Positions 35,883 to 44,717 of a stretch of DNA of 64,000 nucleotides are shown here, piece by piece (position 1 is the stretch's first letter; the number at the start of each line of letters is the position of its first letter). The position numbers were made by a program, and so were the translations under genes. The stretch is from NCBI GenBank assembly GCA_945882095.1, contig CAMCWF010000001.1:182540-246539 (forward strand). The letters run 5' to 3'. Source of the DNA: Chryseobacterium gleum (GTDB lineage: Bacteria > Bacteroidota > Bacteroidia > Flavobacteriales_D > Crocinitomicaceae). The notes below the pieces were generated by a model. That model searched no databases. It was not told the DNA's origin and worked only from the letters and a program-made list of their open reading frames with translations.

Positions 35883-38324
35883 TTAGGATTTTCTTTTGAT
35901 TTTCTTTATGCTTTGTGCGTCTAACCAATACAAAACTTTTATTGAAAGCCCATTGTTCAAGCCCAGGTTTAGGGTGTTGTCAAGGTTTTGAAAATAGTTC
36001 GAAGTGACCTCTTTTACGGAGGAAAACACCGCGCTTTTCCATACCAAACTCAATTCACTTCCAGGCAGAAACACCCAACGATACGCAAGATCAACCGTGA
36101 TGGCATTGTAATTCAAATTAAAGGCTGAAATGCCCTGCCCATCTAGTCCTAAGGTGGGATTGGCTTCCAAGGTTCCGTTTTGATTTAGGTTGTAAAAATC
36201 CTTATACTTTAACACAGACCAATAATGGCGTGTTCTTAAGAAAATGTTCATGCGATTGGTAAGGGTATAATTCAATTCGATCAATTGGGTAAGGTTGTCT
36301 CGGTTTCTTTTTCCAAACAAAATCCCTTGGATGGTATCTACGGGCGTACCAAATTGATAGGCGTATCCGATGTCGTTTCGGGTGCTTTCTATGTTCCAAT
36401 TATAAATAAAAAGGCACTTTTTAGAAACTCGAATTCTGGGGCTCAACGCAAGACTGTAAACGTTCCAATCGGAATAATTTTCATAGGTGGTGAAGGAGGC
36501 ATTAATGTCTAAAGCCAGTTTCTTCTGGTAGTTGGTTGAAATCCACCCGCCAAATCCCGACCAACGAGGGACCAAATAAAAGTAGCCCCAAGTTCTGGGC
36601 TCGAAATAATCGTAACTCTTTGTAAATGCAGAATAGGCATTGAGGCCAAAAGCGTGGTATTTTTTTGTCATAGCGAACGCGGACCATTCAACGGAAGCAC
36701 TGGTGTACACATCTGGATTGTACAATCGATTGTAGGAGAGTGACACATTGGTATTGCATTTGGTTATTTTCCAAAAGGGCTTGTAATAGCGATAGGCCAC
36801 ATAAGCCGTTGCTACTTTTCTGTTGTTCATTGGGTTGAAGCCAAGGTCATTTGGATCGTACGTATCATTTTCTACAAAAACATTTCCATTAAAAACAAAA
36901 TTGCCACGTTGTTTCCCTGCGCCGATGCCATAATTAAAACCCATTTCATTCAGCTGGGGATAAAGTTTCTGCGACAAAGTAGCTTTGGTATTGAAGAAGA
37001 ACTTGTTTCCTTTTGAATTCAGGTTGGAATTAAAGGAGGTAACGTTCGCGTCATAAAAGGCACCTTGTCTGATCACATTTGTATTGGTAAGGGTTACTGA
37101 ACTATTGTTCCGAAGGTTTTGGTCAAAAACCACTGCATTAAAATTGGTCAATGGCGAGGCGGTGAAGGTACGGCTGCTGTCGTTGGTTGTGTTGTATGCC
37201 GTAGCCACATTTGGCGCAGACAAAGCATTGAAAACCCCAATGCCCAATCCTTTTTTCGTGCGGCCCGAAAATTTTGTTGCGTTATACAATTGAGCCGTTC
37301 CGGGTATGCTTGCGATGATTTCATTCTCTTTCAAATTGGTTTGAAGTACTTCCCATGGGGCTTGAATCCCTATCCTTCTTGAATAAAAAATTCCTGACTT
37401 GTTAAATAGTTCCATTCCCTCGGTAAAAAACTGCCGGTTCTCATTAAACTGAATTTCGAAGGGTGAGGTATTCAAAACTTGATTGTCATAAATGACTTGT
37501 CCAAAATCCGGAACCAAAGTCACGTCCAAGGTAAATGATTCATTGATTCCGTACTTAATGTCCATTCCTCCGAACAGCGACTTCGACATTGGCATGTTTT
37601 TGTTTTTGTTCAAATAAGTGGAAACATAGGGTATCAATCCCAGCCTCAAGGGGGGATATATTTCTTTTACGCCAACAACTTTTCCACTGTGGACCAAGTA
37701 ATTCTCAAAATCAGGATTAACGGGAAACCAAGTAGACTCCTCTCGGTAGCGTGCAATCTGGCGTGAAAAATTAACATTCCATTGCTGCACGTCCTTTTTA
37801 GGAAAGCGAATTGCGGAATAGGGAATACAGATTTCCACCACCCAAGCTTCGTCCGTTTTTACAACCTTACTGTTCCAAACCAGGTTCAGTTGATCGCTAA
37901 AATCTCCGTTAAATATTTTCGCATCCAATTGCACCCCTTGGCTGGTTACGCCAAAATAAAAACCGTTTTGATGGTCATTGTAGGTGTCGAGGTAAATGGA
38001 AAACAAGTCTGCATTGGGACTGTAATCGTCACGAACTGTGAATACCTTAGAAATGGAATCCTTTTGGTCATAGCAAACGGCTGCAATGTAGATGGCTTCG
38101 TTATTGAAAAGGAATTTTACTTCGGTTTTGCGTTTGCTTTTCAATGCAGGAATTGGGCGAATGGTGGTGAATTCTACATCGCTTGGTTTCGCAAGCGCCC
38201 AGTCCTTCTCATCCAATTTACCATCTACTTGGATTTTATCTTTGGCAAAATGCGCGGGCAACTCCCATTGCGAATGGACTTGGATGCCAAAAAATACAAT
38301 GGTAATAAAAACAATGAATTTCAC
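35883..38324 (-). CDS. DUF5916 outer-membrane protein with CBM9-like domain
   Basis: 813 residues from the GTG at 38324, giving a signal peptide (MKFIVFITIVFFGIQVHSQ). Residues ~25-215 are a CBM9-like/DOMON domain ('DKIQVDGKLDEKDWALA', 'YFGVTSQGVQLDAKIF', 'VEICIPYSAIRFPKKDVQQW'); the rest is a DUF5916 beta-barrel region ('NINESFTLDVTLVPDFGQV'-like segment and 'QFNENRQFFTEGMELFNKSG'). Such proteins are common outer-membrane proteins in Bacteroidota; the ligand is unknown. The ATG upstream at 38339 lies inside the -7 box, so it cannot serve the transcript from that promoter. Confidence 0.85.
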   Translation of the reverse strand: MKFIVFITIVFFGIQVHSQWELPAHFAKDKIQVDGKLDEKDWALAKPSDVEFTTIRPIPALKSKRKTEVKFLFNNEAIYIAAVCYDQKDSISKVFTVRDDYSPNADLFSIYLDTYNDHQNGFYFGVTSQGVQLDAKIFNGDFSDQLNLVWNSKVVKTDEAWVVEICIPYSAIRFPKKDVQQWNVNFSRQIARYREESTWFPVNPDFENYLVHSGKVVGVKEIYPPLRLGLIPYVSTYLNKNKNMPMSKSLFGGMDIKYGINESFTLDVTLVPDFGQVIYDNQVLNTSPFEIQFNENRQFFTEGMELFNKSGIFYSRRIGIQAPWEVLQTNLKENEIIASIPGTAQLYNATKFSGRTKKGLGIGVFNALSAPNVATAYNTTNDSSRTFTASPLTNFNAVVFDQNLRNNSSVTLTNTNVIRQGAFYDANVTSFNSNLNSKGNKFFFNTKATLSQKLYPQLNEMGFNYGIGAGKQRGNFVFNGNVFVENDTYDPNDLGFNPMNNRKVATAYVAYRYYKPFWKITKCNTNVSLSYNRLYNPDVYTSASVEWSAFAMTKKYHAFGLNAYSAFTKSYDYFEPRTWGYFYLVPRWSGFGGWISTNYQKKLALDINASFTTYENYSDWNVYSLALSPRIRVSKKCLFIYNWNIESTRNDIGYAYQFGTPVDTIQGILFGKRNRDNLTQLIELNYTLTNRMNIFLRTRHYWSVLKYKDFYNLNQNGTLEANPTLGLDGQGISAFNLNYNAITVDLAYRWVFLPGSELSLVWKSAVFSSVKEVTSNYFQNLDNTLNLGLNNGLSIKVLYWLDAQSIKKIKRKS

Positions 38325-38328
38325 GACG

Positions 38329-38336
38329 CAAAAATA
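38329..38336 (-). promoter_or_regulatory. -7 box of the DUF5916 gene
   Basis: Minus-strand TATTTTTG, then four bases (CGTC), then the GTG start at 38324. An apparent upstream ATG overlaps the box itself. Confidence 0.7.
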
Positions 38337-38416
38337 CATCAGTTAACTGAATCGGGGATTGATCAGATCTGGAAACTTTGAAAATATTTATTCGCACACT
38401 TTTTCTATTTAAACTT

Positions 38417-38424
38417 TACCTTTG
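38417..38424 (+). promoter_or_regulatory. -7 box of the DUF493 gene
   Basis: TACCTTTG, exact TAnnTTTG, then four bases (TACC) and the ATG at 38429. It faces away from the DUF5916 promoter, so both divergent genes appear leaderless. Confidence 0.7.
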
Positions 38425-38428
38425 TACC

Positions 38429-38692
38429 ATGGAAACCTTTGATCGACTTAAGGAACAATTGCTGCTACAAGAATGGCCAAATGTCTATTTATTTAAGTTT
38501 ATCATGCCCAGCGATTCTGCAAAGATAGCCTTGGTCACGGGGTTATTTGACGAGGATGCAGCGCTTACCATGCACCCTTCGAAAAACGGAAACTACACCA
38601 GTTTGAGTGTAAAAGTTGTCATGATGGACGTAGATGCGATCATCACCATTTACGAGTTAGCGGCAAAGATTGAAGGGGTAATTTCATTATAA
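38429..38692 (+). CDS. DUF493 (YbeD-like) family protein
   Basis: 87 residues. The small alpha/beta family: 'FDRLKEQLLLQEWPNVYLFK', 'ALTMHPSKNGNYTSLSVKVV', 'MMDVDAIITIYELAAKIEGVIS'. Family function is not established; an ACT-like regulatory fold is assumed for YbeD. I start at 38429, as the longer frame runs through the promoter. It is followed 10 bases later by an unknown membrane protein. Confidence 0.88.
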   Translation: METFDRLKEQLLLQEWPNVYLFKFIMPSDSAKIALVTGLFDEDAALTMHPSKNGNYTSLSVKVVMMDVDAIITIYELAAKIEGVISL

Positions 38693-38702
38693 ATAGGGAC
38701 AC

Positions 38703-39089
38703 ATGAACAGATTATTGGGAAGTGCATTTTGGCTTGATTTTTTAAAAATCACCTTGGCGATTTTACTTATCATCATTCTTTACCGATGGTTGTTGCGCTT
38801 TTTGAATCGAAAAAACATTGACAGCAAAAAGTTTTGCGAGCTATATGAAGTTGAAAACCCAGTATCTTCTGGAGAAATTCCTTTTTATTTTACCACGGAA
38901 CAAAAGCGAAACATTTCCTTGTTTTTACGTGGGGAGGACGATGTTGAAATTGAATTGTGCAACCAAGCGTATGAACCTGGGGGGCATATTTTTAGGTTTG
39001 ATACTGTTTCGGTAGCGAACGGGAAGTACTTTTATATTCTGCGAACAGAAAACCAAGAAATCACAAAGCGGATTGTTATTGAGAACTAA
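38703..39089 (+). CDS. Single-span membrane protein, unknown
   Basis: 128 residues. One transmembrane helix (about 10-32, 'FLKITLAILLIIILYRWLL') with a charged stop-transfer, then a soluble domain with beta-strand-like stretches (residues ~45-128). I recognise no family. It is 10 bases after DUF493, and its TAA shares four bases (CTAA, 39086-39089) with the stop of the convergent gene. Confidence 0.65.
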   Translation: MNRLLGSAFWLDFLKITLAILLIIILYRWLLRFLNRKNIDSKKFCELYEVENPVSSGEIPFYFTTEQKRNISLFLRGEDDVEIELCNQAYEPGGHIFRFDTVSVANGKYFYILRTENQEITKRIVIEN

Positions 39090-39790
39090 GCGTCTCCTTT
39101 CCCTTTGGGATGTTTGTTTTTGGGTGTTTTAATTTTCTTTTTCTTCATGTCGAGGTGAAGGTTTTTCTTTTGAAAAGTCCCTTCGCTGTCACCTCCCATC
39201 GATTCGAGACGAACCACCAAACCAATGCTGTGTTGAAAGTAATCTGCATTCCCAAACAAATCTGAAGCCAGGCCAATTTTACCGCATGATTGCACTTGAA
39301 TTCCAATGGCATTGTTGATCCAAAAATTAACCCCAGCGCCGAGATTAATGGTTGGTGTTACTTTCCCAACAAGGGTGTCGTCACAATTCCGCATGCTTAC
39401 CCCTGCGCCCATGATTACATATGGATCAATGACCCCTTCATTCAACAAACGATAAAAAGAGTATTTCAAATTCACATCTGTGGATAGGAAAAAACCTTTC
39501 ATTCCCAATTGCCCATTCACCAATCGATCGCTTTTATAGCGTGTAAACCCAACACTGGCCTCACCAGACCAACCTTTGTAGAAATAGTAATCGAACATCA
39601 CCCGTGTTGGGAAATACTCATATTGCCAATCTTTTACATTAAAAAGAGCCTTTGGGTCTCCGTCATCGTCAATGGCCGACCATCCCAGTCCAAACATACA
39701 TTTATAAGTATTCGCATTGTTAGCCATTTTTGCAGGTTGACAAAAAGCGATAAAAGGGATAAAAAGAATTAAAAAAAGAAGGTGTTTCAT
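39086..39790 (-). CDS. Outer-membrane beta-barrel protein, unknown
   Basis: 234 residues from the ATG at 39790 with signal peptide ('FLILFIPFIAFCQPA'). Strand-rich barrel text to about residue 205 ('GWSGEASVGFTRYKS', 'DPYVIMGAGVSMRN', 'INLGAGVNFWIN'), then an unusual strongly basic tail of about 30 residues ('KKKKIKTPKNKHPKGKGDA'). The barrel resembles small porin-like OMPs of Bacteroidota; the function is unknown, and the basic tail would be expected in the periplasm. A longer in-frame start at 39811 exists, but it overlaps the promoter box. Confidence 0.7.
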   Translation of the reverse strand: MKHLLFLILFIPFIAFCQPAKMANNANTYKCMFGLGWSAIDDDGDPKALFNVKDWQYEYFPTRVMFDYYFYKGWSGEASVGFTRYKSDRLVNGQLGMKGFFLSTDVNLKYSFYRLLNEGVIDPYVIMGAGVSMRNCDDTLVGKVTPTINLGAGVNFWINNAIGIQVQSCGKIGLASDLFGNADYFQHSIGLVVRLESMGGDSEGTFQKKNLHLDMKKKKIKTPKNKHPKGKGDA

Positions 39791-39808
39791 TCGTAAAATT
39801 ATGAGTTT

Positions 39809-39816
39809 CAAAGGTA
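39809..39816 (-). promoter_or_regulatory. -7 box of the beta-barrel gene
   Basis: Minus-strand TACCTTTG, exact TAnnTTTG, ending 18 bases before the ATG at 39790. Confidence 0.55.
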
Positions 39817-39933
39817 GAAATTAATGTAGTTCCACACTTATTAATTTTTTGAATTTATTTTCAAATCATGGTTTTTTAACGATTGAATAACATCCTCGCT
39901 TTGAAAGGTCACGACCAATCCATTGAAATTGAA

Positions 39934-39941
39934 TACATTTG
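39934..39941 (+). promoter_or_regulatory. -7 box of the IPExxxVDY-pyk operon
   Basis: TACATTTG, exact TAnnTTTG, followed by five bases and an in-frame GTG at 39947. It is used here to decide the start of the IPExxxVDY gene. Confidence 0.6.
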
Positions 39942-39946
39942 TTTAC

Positions 39947-40378
39947 GTGAAAAAAAATGGGAGATACATTTTAACTATAGATGAATCTGAGCATTTCGAT
40001 GTGATTGGTTTGTGTTCTGGTTTAAATGATTACCGCGTCGCTTGGTTGTTAAATCAAAAGTTTTCTTGGAAACTCGAGCATTGCATAAGTCCGTTGGTCA
40101 TTCCTACTAAAAAAGGAGCCAACACTGAGGTTTTCGATTATTATTCCTTTTCCGACGAAGACATGGGTGCCCTCCTTTACGTGTTAAAAAACAAGCAAAA
40201 CGGTAAGGTCTTGTGTTCGGAATATCCGCAATTGGATTACCTCATCGTTTTCAAGGAAAATCAAATGGCTGAAATAGATACCATCGTAAATGATTTAAGG
40301 AGCATGAGTCAAATCATAGCCGCTTACAAATACAGTGATGCCGATTTTTCAGTTTCAGAATATTTACAATTTCAATAA
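39947..40378 (+). CDS. IPExxxVDY family protein
   Basis: 143 residues from a GTG at 39947 (an earlier TTG at 39923 would lie upstream of the promoter box). The family is small, restricted to Bacteroidota, and regularly found just before pyruvate kinase, as here (5 bases apart). Recognisable parts: 'DESEHFDVIGLCSGLNDYRV', 'AWLLNQKF' and 'LLYVLKNKQNGKVLCSEYP' followed by 'LDYLIVF'. The namesake motif is only loosely visible. Function unknown; operon context suggests a link to central carbon metabolism. Confidence 0.85.
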   Translation: MKKNGRYILTIDESEHFDVIGLCSGLNDYRVAWLLNQKFSWKLEHCISPLVIPTKKGANTEVFDYYSFSDEDMGALLYVLKNKQNGKVLCSEYPQLDYLIVFKENQMAEIDTIVNDLRSMSQIIAAYKYSDADFSVSEYLQFQ

Positions 40379-40383
40379 CAAAA

Positions 40384-41802
40384 ATGAATAAAACTAAAAT
40401 TGTCGCCACCATTGGCCCAAGCTCTACGGATAAAAAAGTATTAGAAGAAATGATGATTGCAGGACTCAATGTTTGCAGGATTAATTTCTCTCATGGCAGC
40501 CATGAAGTCCACCAACAAGTGATTAAAACGGTACGCGAATTAAATGTTTCGCTCAATGCAAATGTTGCGATTCTTGCGGATTTACAAGGGCCAAAAATCC
40601 GTACAGGAGAAATGGTAAACAACGGGGTTCTGTTGGAAGTTGGTAACCACTGTACCATTGTGACCGAACCGATTTTAGGTACAGCGAATTTATTTAACAT
40701 CAACTACAAGGATTTACCGAAGGATGTTTCTACCGGAGAAAGAATCCTATTGGACGACGGTAAATTGTGCTTAGAGGTAATCGAAACAAATCATACGAAT
40801 GAAATTCTTTGCAAGGTGGTACAAGGTGGAATCCTCTCTTCAAAAAAAGGGGTGAATTTTCCGAATACAAAAATCTCAATGCCCTGTCTTACGGAGAAAG
40901 ACCTTGTTGACCTGTCTTTTGCCCTTGAACAAGACGTTGACTGGGTAGGACTTTCCTTTGTGAGAAATGCCGAGGACATCATTGAATTGAAAGAAAAGAT
41001 ATTGGCGAAAGGCGGGAAGGCCAAAGTCATCGCGAAAATTGAAAAACCCGAAGCACTGGAGTGCATTGACGAAATCATCCATGTCAGCGACGGAATCATG
41101 GTCGCCCGAGGAGATTTAGGCGTAGAAGTTCCTTACCAAAGGGTTCCGATCATTCAGAAAATGCTCATTGAAAAATGCATTAAAAGTGCCAAGCCGGTAA
41201 TCGTTGCTACCCAAATGATGGAGTCAATGATGACCAACATGTCACCTACGAGGGCAGAAGTTAACGATGTCGCCAATGCCGTTTTGGATGGTACCGATGC
41301 CGTAATGCTGTCCGGAGAAACTTCTGTGGGAAATTATCCCGTTGAGGTTATCAAAACGATGTCAAACATCATCGAGGAAATGGAAAAAACCGATGGGATT
41401 TACAACAAAGAGGAACTTCCCAATGCGAACAACGAGCGTTTCATTACCGATTCAATTTGTTTCAACGCTTGCAGGCTCTCACAAAGAGTGGATGCGAAAG
41501 CAATCATTACCATGTCATTTTCTGGCTATACAGCATACAAAATTTCTTCCCAAAGGCCGAATACCGCGATTTATGTTTTCACCAGCAATAAGTCCATTTT
41601 ATCTCAATTGAACATTCTTTGGGGAGTGAAAGCTTTTTTCTACGATTCTCACATCAGTACTGACCATACCATTGCTGACATCAAGGACTTAATGAAGAAA
41701 CAAGGGTATTTAATCCCCGGCGACTTGGTCATCAACGTTGCTTCCATTCCATTGGAAGATATGGGAGGTTCCAATATGCTTAAATTAAGTTGCGTAGATT
41801 AG
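40384..41802 (+). CDS. pyk: Pyruvate kinase
   Basis: 472 residues. Transfers phosphate from phosphoenolpyruvate to ADP in glycolysis. Typical landmarks: 'KTKIVATIGPSS' at the N-terminus, 'LADLQGPKIRTGEM', 'VIAKIEKPEALECIDEII', 'GIMVARGDLGVEVPYQRVP', 'ATQMMESM' and 'DGTDAVMLSGETSVGNYP'. Length fits the family. The start ATG follows the IPExxxVDY stop by 5 bases. Confidence 0.97.
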   Translation: MNKTKIVATIGPSSTDKKVLEEMMIAGLNVCRINFSHGSHEVHQQVIKTVRELNVSLNANVAILADLQGPKIRTGEMVNNGVLLEVGNHCTIVTEPILGTANLFNINYKDLPKDVSTGERILLDDGKLCLEVIETNHTNEILCKVVQGGILSSKKGVNFPNTKISMPCLTEKDLVDLSFALEQDVDWVGLSFVRNAEDIIELKEKILAKGGKAKVIAKIEKPEALECIDEIIHVSDGIMVARGDLGVEVPYQRVPIIQKMLIEKCIKSAKPVIVATQMMESMMTNMSPTRAEVNDVANAVLDGTDAVMLSGETSVGNYPVEVIKTMSNIIEEMEKTDGIYNKEELPNANNERFITDSICFNACRLSQRVDAKAIITMSFSGYTAYKISSQRPNTAIYVFTSNKSILSQLNILWGVKAFFYDSHISTDHTIADIKDLMKKQGYLIPGDLVINVASIPLEDMGGSNMLKLSCVD

Positions 41803-41821
41803 GATACTTCGACTGCTTTTC

Positions 41822-41854
41822 TTTGATCAGATTGTCAATTCAATCGTATATTTG
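41822..41854 (+). promoter_or_regulatory. gcvP promoter (-33 TTTG and -7 TATATTTG)
   Basis: TTTG at 41822-41825 and TATATTTG at 41847-41854 are separated by 21 bases. This is the best full Bacteroidota promoter in the window, ending 19 bases before the gcvP ATG. It overlaps the start of the 3' flank of pyk. Confidence 0.75.
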
Positions 41855-41873
41855 CAAAAATATATTCAATTGT

Positions 41874-44717
41874 ATGACTGATTTCATAGCACGCCATTTA
41901 GGACCCAATCAACAAGAAACCAACGAAATGTTAGGTAGAATTGGGTGTTCCTCCCTTTCTGAATTAATTGACAAAACCATTCCTTCAGACATTAGACTTC
42001 AGCAGGAGTTGAACATTGCGCCTGGAATTACGGAAGCGGAATACCTACAGCACATTAGTGAAGTTGGCAAGCTCAATGAGGTTTTTAAATCTTTCATCGG
42101 ATTGGGTTACCACGAAACCATTACCCCTTCTGTTATTTTAAGAAATGTACTTGAAAATCCAGGATGGTACACTGCATACACGCCTTATCAAGCAGAGATT
42201 TCGCAGGGAAGGTTGGAAGCTTTGTTGAATTTTCAAACGATGGTTTTGGATTTGACAGGGATGGAAGTTGCCAATGCCTCTTTGTTGGATGAAGCGACTG
42301 CAGGAGCAGAGGCCATGCTTATGTTTTTTAATGCCCGAAGCAGAGCAGATGTCACTGCAGGAAAAAATAAATTCTTGGTATCTAAACACTGTTTTCCTCA
42401 AACCATTGACGTCGTTGAAGGCCGTGCTAAGAATTTAGGCATCGAAATAACAATCGCGGATGTTGACCATTTTGTTTCCGATGGATCCTATTTTGGGGCA
42501 ATTCTTCAGTATCCAACCGCAACAGGACAGGTGAAAGACCTCACTGAAGTCATCGAAACCTTTCATGAACAAGGCATTCAAGTCGCCGTTGGCGCTGATA
42601 TTCTTTCTTTGGTATTGTTAACTTCTCCAGGTTCAATGGGCGCTGATGTAGTGTTTGGAAACTCACAACGCTTTGGTGTACCCATGGGTTATGGAGGGCC
42701 ACACGCTGCCTTTTTCGCAACGGTTGATAAATACAAACGAAACTTACCCGGAAGGATCATTGGTGTCTCGAAAGATGTTGATGACAACATGGCGCTTCGC
42801 ATGGCCTTACAGACGCGTGAGCAACACATCAAACGAGACAAAGCTACTTCTAACATTTGTACTGCACAGGCACTTTTAGCCGTAATGGCAAGCATGTACG
42901 CAGTTTACCATGGTCCTGCGGGACTTCAACGCGTCGCTCATCACGTTCAAGATTTAGCGAAGAAAACCGCTGAAGGATTGTTGAAAAAAGGACATCAACT
43001 GCTCCACACCTCCTTTTTCGATACCATTGCTGTTTCGAATCTAGATGCAAAAGCCATCATGGAAAAGGCACAAAGCGCAAGAATGAATTTTTTCATGATT
43101 GATGATCAAACCTTGAGCTTGAGTTTTGCTGAGAACCATACGATGCAGGATGTTGAAACCATTCTTTCGCTTTTCGACACCGTATCCGAAGGAAATCAAA
43201 CCGTTCCTGTAGGAATTTCAGAGGCCTTAATGCGTAAGGAAGCCATTCTCACCCATTCCATATTCAATTCTTACCATTCAGAATCCAAAATGATGCGCTA
43301 CATCAAGCGCTTGGAAAATAAAGATTTGTCTTTGGTTCACAGCATGATCCCATTGGGTTCATGTACCATGAAACTCAACGCTGCCAGCGAATTGATTCCA
43401 ATTTCAAATCCCAATTTCGCGAACATTCATCCCTTTGCGCCACTTTCACAAACGAAAGGATATGCTATGTTCATGGATGTCTTGGCAAAAGACCTTTGTG
43501 AATGTACGGGTTTTGCAGGTGTTTCTCTTCAACCCAATTCAGGGGCTCAAGGAGAATATGCAGGACTTATGGTCATCAAAGCTTTCCACGAATCAAATGG
43601 AGATTTTCAACGCAAAAAGATGATCATTCCATCGTCTGCACACGGTACAAATCCAGCTTCTGCAGTAATGGCAGGGTTTGAGGTGGTTGTAACAGGTTGT
43701 GATGAAAATGGAAACATCAACATTGATGAGTTAGAAACTGCGGCAACTGCCATTGGAAATGAACTTGCTGGAATCATGGTTACCTATCCTTCTACACACG
43801 GTGTTTTTGAAGAAGGGATTCGTAAAATCACTTCCATTATTCATGCGTTAGGCGGACAGGTATACATGGACGGAGCCAACATGAATGCGCAAGTAGGACT
43901 GACCAATCCAGGAAACATTGGGGCGGACGTTTGTCACTTAAACCTTCATAAAACCTTTGCCATTCCTCACGGTGGGGGCGGCCCTGGAATGGGACCGATT
44001 GGAGTAGGTGCACACTTGGTGCCTTTTCTTCCAGGAAACCCGGTACACCCCACAGGAGGTGCACAAGCCATTCACGCAATTTCTGCTACGCCTTACGGAA
44101 GTGCCTTGATTTTGTTGATTTCCTACGGATACATCAAAATGCTTGGTGCTGAAGGACTTCGTGAATCGACCTCGTTGGCCATCTTGAATGCAAATTACAT
44201 AGCCGCTTGTTTAGAGGCACACTACCCCATCCTTTACAAAGGAAAAAACGGTACCGTAGCCCACGAATTGATTTTGGACTGTAGGGCTTTCAAGCAAACG
44301 GCAGGGGTAGAAGTTGCTGACATTGCAAAAAGATTGATTGATTTTGGTTTTCATGCACCCACTGTTTCATTTCCAGTTGCAGGAACTTTGATGATTGAAC
44401 CTACGGAATCCGAAGATAAGGATGAATTGGATCGTTTTATCGCTGCAATGGTAAAAATTCGTGAAGAAATTGCTTGCATCGAAAGCGGTGAAGCTGACAA
44501 ATCAAATAACCTTCTGAAAAATGCGCCGCATACCGCAGCTTGCATTATTAACAGCGAATGGGAATATCCTTACACGCCAAAAGAAGCGGTGTATCCACTT
44601 CCTTACTTGGTAAACAATAAATACTGGGTACCCGTAAGACGTGTTGACAATGCCTATGGCGACCGAAACTTGGTGTGTTCATGTCCAAGCATTGAAAGCT
44701 ACATTACAACCGAATGA
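41874..44717 (+). CDS. gcvP: Glycine dehydrogenase (decarboxylating), P-protein
   Basis: 947 residues, the single-chain form. PLP enzyme that decarboxylates glycine and passes the aminomethyl group to the H-protein lipoyl arm of the glycine cleavage system. N-terminal 'FIARHLGPNQQETNEMLG', glycine-rich 'YGGPHAAFFA', and the PLP lysine motif 'LNLHKTFAIPHGGGGPGMG' in the C-terminal half confirm it. I start at 41874 ('MTDFIARHLGP'); the longer frame includes the promoter. No gcvH or gcvT is in the window. Its stop overlaps the bshB1 start (ATGA). Confidence 0.97.
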   Translation: MTDFIARHLGPNQQETNEMLGRIGCSSLSELIDKTIPSDIRLQQELNIAPGITEAEYLQHISEVGKLNEVFKSFIGLGYHETITPSVILRNVLENPGWYTAYTPYQAEISQGRLEALLNFQTMVLDLTGMEVANASLLDEATAGAEAMLMFFNARSRADVTAGKNKFLVSKHCFPQTIDVVEGRAKNLGIEITIADVDHFVSDGSYFGAILQYPTATGQVKDLTEVIETFHEQGIQVAVGADILSLVLLTSPGSMGADVVFGNSQRFGVPMGYGGPHAAFFATVDKYKRNLPGRIIGVSKDVDDNMALRMALQTREQHIKRDKATSNICTAQALLAVMASMYAVYHGPAGLQRVAHHVQDLAKKTAEGLLKKGHQLLHTSFFDTIAVSNLDAKAIMEKAQSARMNFFMIDDQTLSLSFAENHTMQDVETILSLFDTVSEGNQTVPVGISEALMRKEAILTHSIFNSYHSESKMMRYIKRLENKDLSLVHSMIPLGSCTMKLNAASELIPISNPNFANIHPFAPLSQTKGYAMFMDVLAKDLCECTGFAGVSLQPNSGAQGEYAGLMVIKAFHESNGDFQRKKMIIPSSAHGTNPASAVMAGFEVVVTGCDENGNINIDELETAATAIGNELAGIMVTYPSTHGVFEEGIRKITSIIHALGGQVYMDGANMNAQVGLTNPGNIGADVCHLNLHKTFAIPHGGGGPGMGPIGVGAHLVPFLPGNPVHPTGGAQAIHAISATPYGSALILLISYGYIKMLGAEGLRESTSLAILNANYIAACLEAHYPILYKGKNGTVAHELILDCRAFKQTAGVEVADIAKRLIDFGFHAPTVSFPVAGTLMIEPTESEDKDELDRFIAAMVKIREEIACIESGEADKSNNLLKNAPHTAACIINSEWEYPYTPKEAVYPLPYLVNNKYWVPVRRVDNAYGDRNLVCSCPSIESYITTE

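Noticed and set aside
38325..38339. ATG at 38339 as the start of the DUF5916 gene
   Set aside because: It overlaps the -7 box, so it is outside the expected transcript. The GTG at 38324 gives a clean signal peptide.
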